Shown: piece after piece, positions 49,470 through 63,755 of the stretch
Position numbering within the stretch: position 1 is the stretch's first letter
How the letters are laid out: each line of letters opens with the position of its first letter
Assembly (NCBI GenBank): GCA_038502055.1
Contig: JAXRKN010000037.1
Location: 124,001-188,000, forward strand
Origin: Tanytarsus gracilentus
Lineage: Eukaryota; Arthropoda; Insecta; Diptera; Chironomidae
Reading direction: 5' to 3'
Length of the DNA stretch: 64,000 nt
The notes under the pieces: generated by a model
What the model was told of the DNA's origin: nothing
Database searches by the model: none
What the model saw: only the letters and a program-made list of their open reading frames with translations
Made by a program: the position numbers and the translations under genes

Positions 49470-50257
49470 ATAGCTCCGCTATATATTAATTTTGGATTTT
49501 TCCAAAACATGTTTTCGACCCCTAGTGCCAAGACATTACATTGTGCAATACCAAAACATATACTCAAATGATAGGCCTAGACAAACCCTACAAACTGGCG
49601 AAAACAGATTTGAAATCGGTTGCTCCTACGAGGAGTTAGAGCCATTTAAGTCATCTTACTTTCTTACTTTCTCACTTTCTTACTTTCTTACTTTCTCACG
49701 ATCTTAGTGAACGCCATATCTCAAGAACGGCTGGTCGGATTTGATTCGGGTCTGTGGCTAAAGATCGGGTTTTGGTTCTAGTTGTGCAAGAAGTATTTTG
49801 TTTTGAGGTACGACCCTCAAAGGACCGTCCGTGGGTGCAAAAATGTCCTTTTTCATACAAATTTTCTCTTATATGCCTTCATGGGTATCGTTGAACTCGT
49901 AATTTGACCAGGAATCGAATGGAACTGACGATTTTTGAGGAATGTCCATCATGGCCAGCCAGGAGTGCCACTAATGTCCATTTTTCAGAACTTTGGCTTC
50001 ATGGGTATCGTTGAACTCGTCATTGCATCAGGAATCGATTGACACTGACGATTTTTGAGGAATGTCCATCATGGTCGGCCAGGAGTGCCACTAATGTCCA
50101 TTTTTCAGAACTATGGCTCCATGGGTATCGTTGAACTCGTTATTGCATCAGGAATCGATTTACATTGATGATTTTTGAAGAATGTCCTTCATGATTAACC
50201 AAGAGTGCCACTAATGCCCATTGCAACGGAGTAGGGTGCTAATCTATGCGGAGCTAT
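49470..50257. mobile_element. 788-bp terminal-repeat element with tandem units
   Basis: Short inverted ends ATAGCTCCGC (49470-49479) and GCGGAGCTAT (50248-50257). The left part has homology to the fragment at 105..195 (ATATTAATTTTGGATTT). The middle holds a TTAC/TTTC-rich microsatellite (about 49655-49697), the right part three 120-bp tandem units. Non-autonomous; ORFs of 71-77 codons across it look like chance. Family unidentified. Confidence 0.7.
49881..50226 (+). repeat. Three 120-bp tandem repeat units
   Basis: ATGGGTATCGTTGAACTCGT recurs at 49881, 50001 and 50121 (exact 120-bp period); the last unit is partial and most diverged. Each unit also holds GGAATCGAWT, GACGATTTTTGAGGAATGTCC (last unit diverged) and a YCAGGAGTGCCACTAATG-like segment. 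The module occurs inverted at about 10.6 kb. Confidence 0.9.
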
Positions 50258-52390
50258 TGGAAATGGCAACGCCGTTTGCAGACCCATCTTGTTTCCTTTT
50301 CTCTTCTGTCTACTCATTATTTTAATTGTTGCCAACGATATAACGGCAATTAGAGTGAAATAAAAGCAAGGACATTTTAATTAATTCACCACGACTCTCT
50401 TTTTAGCGCAATAAAAATGTGGGCTTAAAATTTTAAAATAAAATATATCACGCCAAGAACAAAGAGAGGCTGCAAAATTAAAGGGCTAAAACTGAGGGAG
50501 CGACAAAAAAAAGTTTTGACAGAAATTTACGACACAATTTTAATCCATCATTTTAATCCAATATACCGCGTCAAGTAACTCCATTTTCCATCCAATCTCA
50601 CGCATTGACATACAAAAAAAGAGCAAGGCACAAACCAACAAAAAAAGGCTGCCATCAGTTACACCTGAGTGAGATAATCCGATGGCATTTCCATTTGATA
50701 GTGAAATGTTTCCTCATCCTTAAACTACGCCGTGCCACTAAAAAACACACAATGATTTTTCCATACATTAAAGGTTGCTTGTTTCTCATACCATATAGTG
50801 TGGTGTGTGTCATGAGAATCTAAAATAAATCACAAAAGGTCGCAACTGTTACATTTCAGTTAGTGCTGTTTTTCCTGATGGTTCTATCCTCTCCTTAATG
50901 GTCATGACTTTCTGTATGTTGTGTCGATAGATAGATGAATGGATTAAATGGGAGTGCTTTGGCCCATTACATGGCGCATTTTTGTCTTCATTGATTTTTT
51001 GACTTAAAGTTTCACATTCTGTTTTTTAATATTTTCTCAACTAATGGTTTATGGATTCTTAAAGTTGAGGGTGTAAAAACAAGGCATGAATTTTTTTGAG
51101 AGATTAAAGTGAAAAAATAACGAGCAATTTTCTTGTAATTTAGTCGTTGAACAGTTCATGATTTCAAAAATAATAATTATGTACATTTTTTGCAAATAAC
51201 AAAATTTTTAAAAAATCAAACATAAAATTATTAACGAACTATAAATGAAAGCATGTACAACAGTTTCAAAAACTGTTAAACGGTTCAAGTTGCTGAAAAA
51301 GTTTAAAATTCAGATGACTGTTTAGCTATTCATTTGTCAATTGAGTTGTTTAAAAATTTTAAAAAAGAATTTTTTTTAAAAATCAACTGCTTAAGATTTT
51401 AAAATAATTTTTTCTAAAAAATTTAAAAAATTTTATATTCCATTTTTAACAATTTTTAAAGAAAAAAGTTTTTAAATTTTTTAATCAAACATTGAAATTC
51501 AATTTCATCTTCACACCTCATACCAATGAAATTTCTTTTTCATCCAATTATTTATTTTCTTTAATTACATAGTTTCAATTCTCGGTGTGAATAATCAATA
51601 TAAAAATAATTTTTAAACTCACATGTTATGACACCTTTATTGAGTAATGTTTGATGGAATCGATTTACAGAATATTTTGTAATTATTTCCGCATCTTTTT
51701 TTTTAAAAGATGGAAACAGTGACTAATTGTATTTATTACAGTTCGATGGATTTTAGCGATAATCTTTTTAGAGACAGCCATAATAGAATCAACCATGTTG
51801 ACGGTATTGATTTTCTTGTTGTATTTTTTCATGGAAGGCGTGGGTGTTGATCAACAGCTTCATTTAACAAGAATGAAAATGACTATAACAATGTGCAATC
51901 AATCGATGTTTTTCTAACCCATTAATGATCGTGTGCAAAAAAAGTAGAGAATCGATCAAGGTTTAAAGGGAATAATAAAATGTAATAAAAAAAGAATTCT
52001 AAAATGATTAAATGCATTGTTTTACTACACAAATACAAACTAAAAAAGATGAATTAGTTTATATCATTAAAATCCCTCTATAGCGTCACTTGAAAACAAA
52101 AACATTCCGGTTGCCATGCGACATAAAAATTTAATTAAGTAAACTTTATCGATTTTCTCTCTCACACATTGCTTTACCACACAGGCAAAGGAATGAATGG
52201 TCGCGTGTTGTTGGCGGTGTTCGCTATAGTGAGGTTCAACTCGCGCAACAATAACAATCATCGAGTGTGAGCGAAAAAAAATATCTTCGAGTCAGTCAGG
52301 TAATATGAATTAAAACGTTGAGTACATAAAAACGCGAACGAGAGAGGAGAAAAAAATTGTAGTTTTTTAAGAGAATTCTAAGTAATAAGT
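50258..52390. other. Non-coding intergenic stretch
   Basis: No gene seen. A 64-codon minus ORF at 52067..52261 has a protein-like composition but no support. Confidence 0.5.
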
Positions 52391-52440
52391 TCAGACTGCG
52401 ACGACGAGCGGACGATTGTGACACGGGATTAAGTGCATTG
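52391..52440 (+). promoter_or_regulatory. Candidate core promoter upstream of variant A exon
   Basis: An initiator-like TTCAGAC (52390-52396) is followed by a GC-rich patch (CGACGACGAGCGGACG), unusual in this AT-rich DNA and loosely like the downstream elements (MTE/bridge) of fly promoters. It lies 0.66 kb upstream of the ATG at 53055. Two further TCAGTC motifs lie at about 52293-52301. Inference only. Confidence 0.3.
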
Positions 52441-53054
52441 CAATTTTAGAGAAATAAAAAATAATTAAAATATTGTGACTGAAATTTTATTAATTTTAAA
52501 GTGATTTCATCGTAAATTGTAATTACATTAATTATCAATTTATTAAGCCTCGAAGCGAGCATTTTATGATCATATGTGCGATTGAATGTGTGTGCGCATA
52601 TATAAAATTACTTCATAAATAATTTGCGAGCAAGCAACGATAGAAATAGGAGAAAAAGTCAATGATTTGATCTTTAAATGTGAATAAATTGTCAATTTAG
52701 AGTTGTGAGAAATAAAAAAAGAAAAAAATTACTGCGTCACGTTGCAAAACTCTCGTCTTTGATCCTGCCTTTTTTAGGTGCGTGCTAGAAACGAATTTAA
52801 CAAACTTTTTCTCTCTGTTGTTATTTGCTATTAAAATAGTTTTATCAATTTTTCTGCTGTTTCGATAATGATGAAAAAATGATATGAATGAAAAGGGGGA
52901 GAGTTGTGTGCAAAATACAAGAAAGCAACGTAGTGATTTTAATTTATCGATCAAATAAGATGAAAAATGTTTGCTGTCGATTTTGTTTGAGCATGCAAAT
53001 CGACATTCTATAAATTCATCAAAGATTCGAGTGAGAGTAATTTTGCTAATAAAA

Positions 53055-53172
53055 ATGAATATTGCAACGGATAGTCAATGGAAACATGATGCAAGCAGTT
53101 TTGCAATGGATAATAATGATTATGAGAAAACTTTTGAGAGCTACATAAGCGACGTAGAAGACGATGACGATG
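53055..53172 (+). CDS. Candidate alternative first coding exon (variant A) of the ZC2HC1-type gene
   Basis: ATG in a good context (AAAAATG) opens 39 codons: MNIATDSQWKHDASSFAMDN, then NDYEKTFESYISDVEDDDD. It ends at GATG|GTGAGT, a strong phase-1 donor. Joined to the exon at 63756 it would give ...EDDDD-D-FNNEEYPRLY in frame. The acidic, biased composition and intact splice site look coding, but there is no homology evidence and the joining intron would be 10.6 kb. It could instead belong to an unseen gene on the plus strand. Confidence 0.5.
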
Positions 53173-56100
53173 GTGAGTTTTAAATATTTTTCTTCTCATT
53201 TTTTACGGCAGTTGATAAGAAGCGGCAGCATTTAATGGCTTATCTCGAATGGTTTTATGGATGTAATTTTTATTGTACAAAATAAAAAATTCATTTTTAT
53301 TTTTTAAAAAAATTGTTCAAAAAATTTTGTTGCATCACAATTAAAACACCGTTTTTTTGGAGGAAAGACATTTGACAGCTCATTTTATTTTTCGTTTGGT
53401 CACGTCGTGAATCAATTTACCATTAGTTACGTCAACGACATGCATTCAGCTGACTGTCAAACTCGTTCTCTTTCTTCTTTACTGATAGTAATTTTTTGAT
53501 AAAATTCCTTTAATATTCTTACCAATTTTTTAATGGGTCTCTCTCATTCGAGTTCACATCATCATCATTAACATATCAGTGTGCTGTGTCCATTAAACCC
53601 GAGCAGAGATTTTCTGCTGTCTCAGCGGGTTTTTTTAAAATCAAACACCCAACAAAAGAAGAAGATTTACTCGCGCTTTTTTAGGCATTTGTGAAGATTA
53701 AATTATTGATTCTAAAAAAACTGGAAAATCAAGATTCTTCGCAGAGATAATTTCGCCAAATGGCTCGATGAAATCACAAAGAGAAATTTCTTGAATCGCT
53801 CTTAAATATTTTACTGTCGAAAAGATCCGTTGAGAAATTTATTTTGCATGCAAATTTGGTTTCAACCTAAATGGCGATTTTTGCATTTTTCTGATTCGAA
53901 TATTAAAATCATGAAAACGATGTCAAGTAAGAGCTTTCAAAGCTCCTTGAAGCGATATCATGACATTTACATGTGAATTAAGTTGCAGTCGTTTTTCATT
54001 GTGATCTTCAGGAAAGGGTCAAGCGTTTATTGTAATAGAGCAATTCAACAATTGTGAGAGGCAACGAAGAGAAAAAATGTTTTATAACAAGTCCAAAAAG
54101 AATATGAACAACAATGTGCGAGCAAACAGCTTTTAAGATAATATTACCATATTATTTGCCGATTTTCAGTATAAATAGCTAGATGACATCACTTGAGCTT
54201 CTCTCACTCTCTTTCGTCCATTTATTCATGCACATATTGACAAAACGTTTGCTTTGTTCAAACCATCATATGTCCGATGGAGGAAAAAAAGTCAAAAGCA
54301 TTCGATGATAAAACAATCTTGACATTGACAATCGAGGTTTTCTTACACGATCCAATTTTTCGATGCACTTTAGCTAATAATTTTACTTTTGATAATAATA
54401 AAAAGTGTGTGGAGCAATGAGACCCAATGAAATGTGCACAGTTGGAGAAGGTTAATTAAAGCAAACAACATTTTTTCATTTATTATCTCTTATCGCACAT
54501 ATGGAACAATAAAACTGTTTTGTGATGTGTCTCGCGAGAAATTTATTCGTTAAAATTAGAGAACGAATAGTGCGAAGCGGGCACAGGTGATGTCATCAAA
54601 AAAATTATAAGCTGTAAATATTTCAAGATCAATCGATAATTGAATTTCTGATGATTGCAAGTTCATGCGATAAAATTATTGATCATGAAAAAGAAAAATT
54701 TATTTTCAGTGAAGTTTTAAAAAATAAACAATTGAAACATTTGTTGAAAAACTTTTTTAATTAATTTTTTTTAATTTTCAGTACAATTTTTTGGTCGCAT
54801 CAAAAAACTTTTTCAATCTAACTTTTAACCAACATTTTCATCATCTCCCTTAAAAAATCTTTCTTAATTGAGAAAATAAAATTTGTAACACCATTCGGTT
54901 ACATCCACATGCATGACGATTTAAATGCTAATTGTCTCATAAAGACGTGTATATGAAAACTAATCAGAGAACTAAGGTCTAATGTTGGTGTTCATATGGA
55001 ATCTCTTTCCTCATTTCCATAATACAACTCGTTCCAATCCATATTTGCGTTTAGATCCGAGTGGATGCATCATGCCTGCCAGTCACATTCGATGACAATT
55101 TCTTCTTCAGTTAGTTTCATAATTTTTCCAAAGCATGTGCAGTAAAATACATATTGCGATGATTTGGAAAGTGTCCTCAAAATGAAGTATGCAATTTACA
55201 CAATAATTTACATTTGCATAACTAATTATCACGCCATAGCGAGTGAAACGCTCATCATTGAGTAATTTGCTATTTTGCTCTCACTCTAGATTGCGCTCTT
55301 CAGATAATTACAACGTAAAAAGTAATCAAATTGATTGATAAACAAGATTCAAACTGCACGGTTGTAAAAAAATTACTTGCTAGCTCTCGCAAACATCAGC
55401 ACGCCTTTTTAAATTTATTTGTTTAATATAAAATATCCACGCTCAATACAAACACAAGCGAATTCATTTAGTGGAGGTGTCAAAAAAAAATGTTTTTTCT
55501 CATCGCGACGAGCTGCGCAAAATATACGGATATATTTTATCTTATATCTCACCATTGCCATGGAGTCTGTCAAAAGTCATCAAGAAATAATTTTTTTCGC
55601 GGTCATTACATAAACATACAAAATCTTCCTCAATTAACCATGAATGACTTAGTGAGCATTTGAAGAGATGCAAACGAGCATTTAACGAGCAATTCCATAA
55701 ATGGTTTATGCAGTTTATTGTCAATCATGAAGGCTTGGCTTTAAACCTAGTCCGATTGTAATTTATGTGCTAATTTTCAGTAAGTCTCACGCGATGCAGA
55801 AATGCAGGCAGGTATTGTAGGTTAATTCGAATGTTGTACTAAGGACGTAGAAATAATTATGTCAGGTGGCTTTCAACAAGGGAAAACTGTAAAAATGTAA
55901 AGTAGACAAAATTAATTAATTTTTTCCATGGGCTTAGAGGATTAACTTTTTTGATATTTGAGTTTTATAAGCTCTCTAATGGACTTTAAAACTTTTATGC
56001 ATTTTAAAGGCGTAGAAAAAACCGATGTTGATGGCTTTTGACATCTTGTGCTTTTCATTAAAAAAGTTAAACTTTTAAGATATTTTCTAAAAAATTTAAT

Positions 56101-59100
56101 TAAAATAATGGTTTGAAATATACTTTATAAATTAGATAAAATTTAAGTTGACCCCAAAAGTCCAACTCTGAAAAAATAACTTAAATGCTGCAACAAGTGT
56201 TTGCCAAGAACTTAATTTATTCATCATACAAAAGAATATTTTCTTCCTGTCGATTCTGCATGACAATGTTTGTTTCAAAAACCTGCTTACAAAACTTGCG
56301 ATTTCATTCCATTTCAATTCATCGCGTCATCTCACTCCACTCACATGTCAAATGTACAAAACATCAAAATAAGTATCAATAACGCCAGCGTTCGTTAACA
56401 GCAGCCTCAAATGACGACCTTGAAAGATACTAAGCAAGAGAGAGAGAGAGAGAAGGAAAATTTTTTTACATTCACACTTTTGCACACATGAATAAATGGA
56501 CGTGTGGGCAAGTGGATTGCGCGTGAAATATCATTTATGGATATTTTATTTCTTCTTTGGCGATCGGGTAACACAAATCGATGAAATTCATTAAATTTTT
56601 CTAGCACTCATGTGCCATGTTGGCCGCAAGGAATTATTTGCAGCACTTCGTGACTAATAGTTGAGATATGCACAACATATTGCAGCTACATTCACGACAC
56701 TATGCTCACTTCCACTGTGGATTAAAATGAGTTGCAAGCATTAGACTTCACAAATATGGCAATTACACTTTAATTCATAGAGATTAGAAATAATCGATAG
56801 ACAGTTCAATTGAAAATTACCGACTTAAGCAATTGATACTCTGACACTCTATCTAGTGTTAATTAATAGCTGCCATGACTAATCGTAAATTATAACTTTT
56901 ATACTAAATTCGCACACACTCATCGATGTTTGAATTCCTTGCCAAGGCTATTTCAATTAGGAAATCCCAAAAAAAAAATATTTAAATTGTAAAGTCGAAT
57001 TAACAAGTGTCCAAACACCTTAATTAGGCTTTTGAACAAGAAAATCATGCATAAGAAAGATTCGAGATAGATTCGATATTTATATTTTTTCACTCACACA
57101 TCAACTGCTTAAGGCGCCCACACGGATCCAAATTATTTATTACAATGTGGCTGTTATAAATCATTTGATGATCACACACACGTATGATATAAAAAAATTT
57201 TAGAATGAGCAATTGTGTGAATTGCCTTTTGAGAGATTGCAAAAATGACGTTTGATTAAATGTGTAGGAACTTGAATGTGTTAAGAATGAAGTTGTGTAG
57301 AGATGTGAGAATTTATATGACCTATCATCAAAACGATCTGAAACTTTGTTTGAAATTTAACTGAATCTTTAAAGATGTAAAATTTAAATTTTGAAGACTT
57401 CTTTTTTTAAGTGACTCGAAAAACATCAAAGGATTTTTTACATCACTTTTCCTTTGCAAGGGCTCAAAGCTCATAAGCAAACAATTTGACTTTTTATGAG
57501 ACATTTTGAGCAAACTGAAACGGCAACACGAAAAAGTTATGATTTAAGGCATTTTTCTTTGTCACATTTTGACATTGAACATTCCAAACTGAGTCAGTGC
57601 ACGTTGAGTGTGAGAGTCGAGGGTCTAAACGAACAAAATGTCAGTGTTTGAGGCATGAATGAAATGCTTCTTTATTGTTGCGAGTGCCATGCGGGGTTGC
57701 TAGTCGAAATTTGCGTAAAAATATAATTAACATAAAAAAAATCAATAGAATGACGTCCACGGTGACGTTTTTCATGCGGTAGGAAATTCAAATTACTTCC
57801 AGTGAAGTAAGCATGATTAAAATAGCTAAGATAGAAATTTATGCTCTCGAACTTGGTCAATTGTGTAATGATAGATTAAAGACCAATGTCATGATTGTCA
57901 TTAATAAACCAATACTTTTCGGCAAAGCAACAAAAGACTCAAGCTGAGCTTGAACTCACTATAAGCGAAATGTAAAATAAGCACGCAATTTTTGAATCTC
58001 GCTCTTGTTGAGGGGAAGCGAATTTTGTTGAAGGTCTAGGTGGCATTTATGCATTATGGAACTTTTTATCATTTCTCTGAACTCATTTAAAAAAGAATGA
58101 AAATGAAGCGTGGCGGAATTAATTTTAATCTCTTATCGAATTTCATTGTTAAGTCGCCGCATTATATTTGACGATGGCGGAAAAAGAAAAACGAAATAAT
58201 ACGGGAGTTTTGTTGGTTATTAAGGTTTAAAGTGAAATTTGATATTTCAGGGGTTTGCTATATTCATATTATTTAATGGCGTCCTGTTCAAAATTTTAAA
58301 AATATGTGTAGAATTTTTTTTAACCAATTCTTGAATAATTTTAGCACAGTTGCCATACTAGTCATCATCATCTCATTACGAAGTTTTCTCTGACTGTGAC
58401 GATGAAAATGCAGTAAATCTCAATTTTTCTCTCATGAGCGTGAGATAGATGTAAAAATCTAAAAATAATCACCGCATCACATGCAGTTTTTACAATGTTT
58501 CATATTTTCCGTCTGCCAACATAAAATCATAAATTAATTTTTTTAAAAAAGAAAAATGGAAATAAAATTTTAATGATTTATTTCATCTGATTGCGTAAAA
58601 TCTATTACTAAAAAATATGTCACGTTATGATGCTAAAAAGATTCACTCTCATTAGGCATAGAAAGAGTGGCTATAAACAGATAATAAAAGTGAAGTTAAG
58701 ACGATGCAACTGCAGCCGAAAAAATATTTTATGACTTTTAAAAAACGAAAAAGTCATAAAGGTTGTTAACAGCAACTCACAACCTACAATAATATAACTT
58801 AAAAAAATTTCACTTTCATTTTAGTCAGTCAGTCTACGAGTGAAAGATTGTATATATGAGATGTCACTCACGGAACATCCTTTTGAATAATTTAAACACA
58901 TCCTCACACGCACACCATAAAATGACCGTGAACATTCACGAATCTCGTGTGTGTTGCAAAGTGCATGTGACTAATTTCTATATCTCTTTTAAAAGTCGTA
59001 AGAAAAACAAATTTTAAGTCAACTATAAATAAGCAAGCGAGATAAATTGGAGTTGAATCTTTCTATGTGGAGATTGTAAATCCTAATTAATGCTCTCTAT

Positions 59101-62100
59101 TTAGTTTTTGTTGAGTGAGAGTCAATTTTCATTCAAACTAATAAAGTTCAAGTCTAATTTTAAATTTTTTGAAAATTGCAGTAAATTTTCTTTCACAATA
59201 TTTATGGGTTGTGTCTCTTATTGTTAAAGTCGATCGAAATTTAAATGATCATTAAACGAAATTTATAATTATAATTTCAATTATTTTCAGCGAAAGAGTT
59301 TAATAAATTAATGGAGTAAGTCGGTGCATGGCACGAAAACTAAAATTTTCCTTTTGATGTCACGAGAAAATGTTTTTTTTGCCATACTGTTGATGTTTAA
59401 ATTTGTTTGTAAATATATTTCCACCGGCTTTTACATCAAAGAGGAGTAAATTGACAATAATTAATGCAACAAAGGTGACTCTCACTTTTAAAGTCATACA
59501 ACTCCACCTTTATCAGCTTTCATTAATCTTCCCATTTTACCTTCGGTCACAGAAAAATAAAGATGAGCGGATATTAACGCCGTTCACAATTGTGGCTTTT
59601 GCGTGTTAATTGAAATTTTGCTCTTTGATGTAAATTACTAACATTTTAAAGCAATGACGAAACTCTTTTTAAATTCAGCTCGCACAAATTGAAATCTTTG
59701 AACTCATCAATTAGTCGCAAGCAAAAATAAAAAACAGAAAAAAGAGTTCCAAGCTAATTTATGGCAATCTTTTTTATTACTTTATTGCAGTTTGTGGTTA
59801 TTTTGCGGTCTGAGACGTATTGGATATTAATATTCAATTTATTTTTTTATCATGTTAAAAAATTTAATTTTTAATGACAAATTAGAAAAAGCATTCGAAA
59901 GAATTAAAAATTACTATATAGTTTTTTATTTTATAAATTTTATCAAATCCATAAATTAAAAAGTTTGAAATTTTTGAAAGTCCTTAGATAGTCAAACTGC
60001 GGTCTCATTCAGTAGAAACCGAGATTATGTCTTCGAACGCTGCAAAAAATCAGACTAAAGTCTAATTGAATTTTTTTTGCCATGCCTTTTTCGCAATTAA
60101 ATTAAGTGCGTAACGAATTTTTCCATTTAATTTTACTCATGGCGGAAATTTAATTCCGTGTCTGTCACCGACGTCTAAAAATTGCTCTCACTTCAATTAT
60201 AATTAGAAACCCCGAATCGGTTCTCGATGAGTGAAATGTCGAAAACGGCTCTACATCAGCGACAATGCGCGTTCATTAACAACGTGCAGTCATTTATAAA
60301 TGAAAAACATATAGAATTTATTAATCCATTAAAAATTCTGAAGAGTTTTAAAACTATGCTGGAGCGAGAATTAATTGCAGTTGTTTCACTCATAAAGCAT
60401 TAATATAAAGATAAATTGCAGTCATTGATAAAAGCTCTTTATGTATTTAACAGTAATCATCGCATTAACTCTCCTTGAGCCTCGAGATCAGACACGCGAC
60501 AAATTTACCTTAACATCGTTGTCGCTTTTACATTTCAATATTTATTTTTATGGTGTAAGATTAATGTTCATTGCCTAATTTACTTAAGTAATATTTTCAT
60601 ACGGATGTAAACATTCTACTTTAACAACTCAATTGAACGCCATTCAAGACTACTTTTATCATCATCATTGACGCACTGTGTGGTGTGAGCGCAAAAAAAT
60701 GCAATCTCATAAAAATTGCATGCAATTCATTACAATATGCTCGCGTTATCTGATCGCAGCTAATAAACATTGCCTCTGACACTGATTTAAGAGCATAAAA
60801 TATGTAGAGGCAGAAATGACACGGCTTTGAGCTACTTGCCATAAAGACATAAAATTGCAGTGAATGAGGCGAAATTGTCATCCATTTGTGGTTTTTGTAG
60901 GAGAGTAGTTAAATTAAACTTAAACAAAAATCAAGATGATATTTTTTTTCTGTTGTTACTCTCACGTACTATTTTAACTCCATGGGATGCGAGAGAAAGA
61001 ATCTTAAAAACATCGCTTAGATCTTCGCGTTTTGCTTTTCACAGTGAAAAGTTTTCACTCTCGTTTGTTCTATTTTGAAAGTCAGAGTTTTTATTTGTAA
61101 TACCCTTGCGGGAATATTTAAAAAATAAATGTTTTCATAAAATTTAAATTTTTTTATTCAGTTCAAAACATTAAAATATTTAGATCTTTAAATTTTTAGA
61201 AGGATATTAATTTTTCCAAAATTATTCATATTTATGTTCATTCTTGTATGCAAAAGTATAAAAATATCTCAAGTTTACATCGATCTCTGCTCAAAAATAA
61301 AGTCAACGGTGTTAATTTATTTTCTCCCCAAAATTCTACATATGAGAGTTTATTTATGAATGTTTCAATTTTGTGAGCAGCATAGAGAGTAACGCACACA
61401 CAACAGTCAACGATCATCAACATTGCTTTTATTGCTGCAAGCAACCGATTGAACATATTAGAGATTCTCTCTCACAGTCGCAAGGCGGCATCTCAACGAA
61501 TCGGCAACGATTATCAATTTGTTGTAGACACTCGTGTTTTTATTTAATTCTGGTTCCACTAAAATTCTTTTAATTAAATAACATATTCAAAATGTTGTCG
61601 CCTGGTGAATTAATGAATCAAGAGGTTGATGTGCGAAATTCGTGAAGCGTTCATTTATTGTGTGTCGAACGAAATTGGCTTTGATTAACATCGCAAATAA
61701 AGCGATAATAATTAAAAAAGTCTTGTGCACATATGAGATTAAAAAGTTGGCAGTTGAACGCGGAGTGTAGGACGCAGTAAAATGTGAACTCGATGCAACA
61801 AATGCATTTAATTGTGAATATCAAATGGATTGAATTGCATATATATGCGACTTCGAATTTCTTCTCGCCATAAATCAACCAAATTAACATTAATTAATTT
61901 TTGAAAAGAGCAACGAAGAGGAAGATAATCTCTTTTGCATGATCAAGTTTTTGTTCTTAGTTCAAGAAAGACAAATTGAATGAATTTTTCCTCTCTTTAA
62001 GAGAAGAAAATTTTCTTCTACCTTAAAATCATCAAATTTTATACACCAAAAAGCGGAGAAAATTTTTATGTTGTTTTCAAATAAGGAAAATTTCAATAAA

Positions 62101-62217
62101 AATAACTCTCAAATGTCAGTGACGGTACAAGCGCATATGTGAGAACAAGAAAAATTAATTAAAACTGCAGCGAAAGAAATAAAATACAGAAATAGAAGAA
62201 AAAATTCAATTGAAAAA
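53173..62217. other. Probable long intron or upstream region of the ZC2HC1-type gene
   Basis: If variant A is used, this is intron; otherwise it is intergenic. No other exon recognised. It holds an (AG)n microsatellite and a T/A-rich background. Confidence 0.5.
56436..56454. repeat. (AG)n microsatellite
   Basis: About eight to nine AG dinucleotides inside the candidate long intron of the ZC2HC1-type gene. Confidence 0.9.
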
Positions 62218-62434
62218 ATGTGGAATAAACTTTTTAAAAAGAAACAATCCAATAAATCACCCGCAAGTGTCAGTGGTAAGGTCGCAAAGCAATCTCCGCG
62301 CAATGGGACAACCACTAAGTGCTTCTCGTTTCGTAATCAAGCGAGAAAGTCAACAATTATGGGCGATCAATATACGCCGAGTGGAGAGCCCTTTCAATAC
62401 TTTCAATACGAATCGCAAATATATCGGAAGCCAG
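62218..62434 (+). CDS. ZC2HC1-type zinc-finger gene, first coding exon variant B
   Basis: ATG in an A-rich context (AAAAAATG) opens 72 codons: MWNKLFKKKQSNKSPASVSG, then a basic and polar stretch ending YESQIYRKP. It ends at CCAG|GTGAAT in phase 1, which fits the acceptor at 63756 exactly and rebuilds Asp before FNNEEYPRLY. A second donor inside the exon (GTG|GTAAGG, exon end 62275) is also phase 1, so a short form of 19 codons plus 1 nt could be made. A plus-1 ORF over the same DNA is a shadow. No domain is recognised; assignment to this gene rests on position, strand and phase. Confidence 0.7.
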
Positions 62435-63755
62435 GTGAATATTTTGAGATCACGAGGTTAATGCTTTTATGATGAAGTCTTAGCGTTGAGGGTGGATAGC
62501 GGTGACCCAGAAAAATCAATCAGCTATCGCTCACATATTAGAATATAGGCGTTGAAATGGAAAATATGGACAAAGGGGTTGTCTTAAAATCATAAGAGTG
62601 CATTTTTAAAGCTTCGTTTGTTTTATTGAATCAAGAAATAATTAAAATTGTTATGATAAAAAAATGTTGCATGCATCACGAAAGTTTTTGATAATTTTTC
62701 TGCATATTTTTGTACCATAAAAAAATAATTAAAACTTGTTAGAATTTTTGTATTTTCTTGTAATTGCGTGAGTGAAGAACTTTAACTGAAAGTTTTTTAT
62801 ATCCTTCCCTACCGCATTTTTAACATTATACAGTTTATTTCTATCACATTCATTTTGTGTGACATTAAAATCATTAAAAATGAAAGAAATTTATGACATG
62901 TGAAAGGAGAAAAATCAATAAAACTTTGACAATTGAGTGCATCACACATGTCAGTAATGCTGTCATCAAATATAACATTAAAAAATTTATTTTTCACAAT
63001 CTTTTAACGCTTTTAATAAGTTACTGAATGAGAGATAAGAATGTGCTCGGACTTGAGCGTCGGTATGAAAAACATCTCATCCAGATTACCTTGAAATCAT
63101 CAAGAGAATTGAATTTTTTTTAATTCCTTGCAAAAGAAGAAAATCAAGTTTTTCTTTGTCGTAAACGTTTTTGAAAAAATTTAAATCGAAAATCTTTTAA
63201 AATTCCGTGCAGAAAAATAAGCAATCAATGAAATTGTCATACAAAGTGATGACGGAGATGAAAAAACCGGTTCTGCACACACTTGAAAAAAAATTGAGTA
63301 ATTTTTAAACGCCTACAATTTATTTCAGAAAATTGACCAGCTCAACCGACATGCAATGGTATTCTGAAAGCTAGTTAATTATGTCAATCAACCTCGAAAT
63401 AATAAACACAAATTTTAAATGCACTTCACGCTTCGATAAAATAAACTATTATGCAGTCATAAAGTCATAATGTGTGGACAGTTAAATCTGCGGAGATTTT
63501 ATGTGAATTTTATTAATAAAATTTTTAATCAAATAATTCTTAAACCCTTTTTGTAAAATCGATTAAAGTCCATGATAAATATTAATTGTGCCAATATTGC
63601 ATTTAGCAGCTCGCACAAACCAGTTAAAATATAATTATTCACGTTCGCCATTGGCTCTGCCATTGAGCACCACCGCTACTGCTGTCTTCGAATGCACATA
63701 ATTTACAGCAATTAATGGTGTTAATTGAATGAAATCTCATTTTTTAAATTCGCAG
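62435..63755 (+). other. Intron of the ZC2HC1-type gene
   Basis: Bounded by donor GTGAAT (62435) and acceptor TTCGCAG (63755). No internal exon with matching phases seen. Confidence 0.65.

Noticed and set aside
52067..52261. 64-codon minus-strand ORF with protein-like composition
   Set aside because: No recognised motif, no convincing splice partner, and it overlaps the probable promoter region of the plus-strand gene.
62210..62461. 83-codon plus-strand ORF overlapping the ZC2HC1-gene first exon
   Set aside because: Shifted frame over the same DNA; only the frame starting at 62218 ends in a phase that fits the zinc-finger exon.
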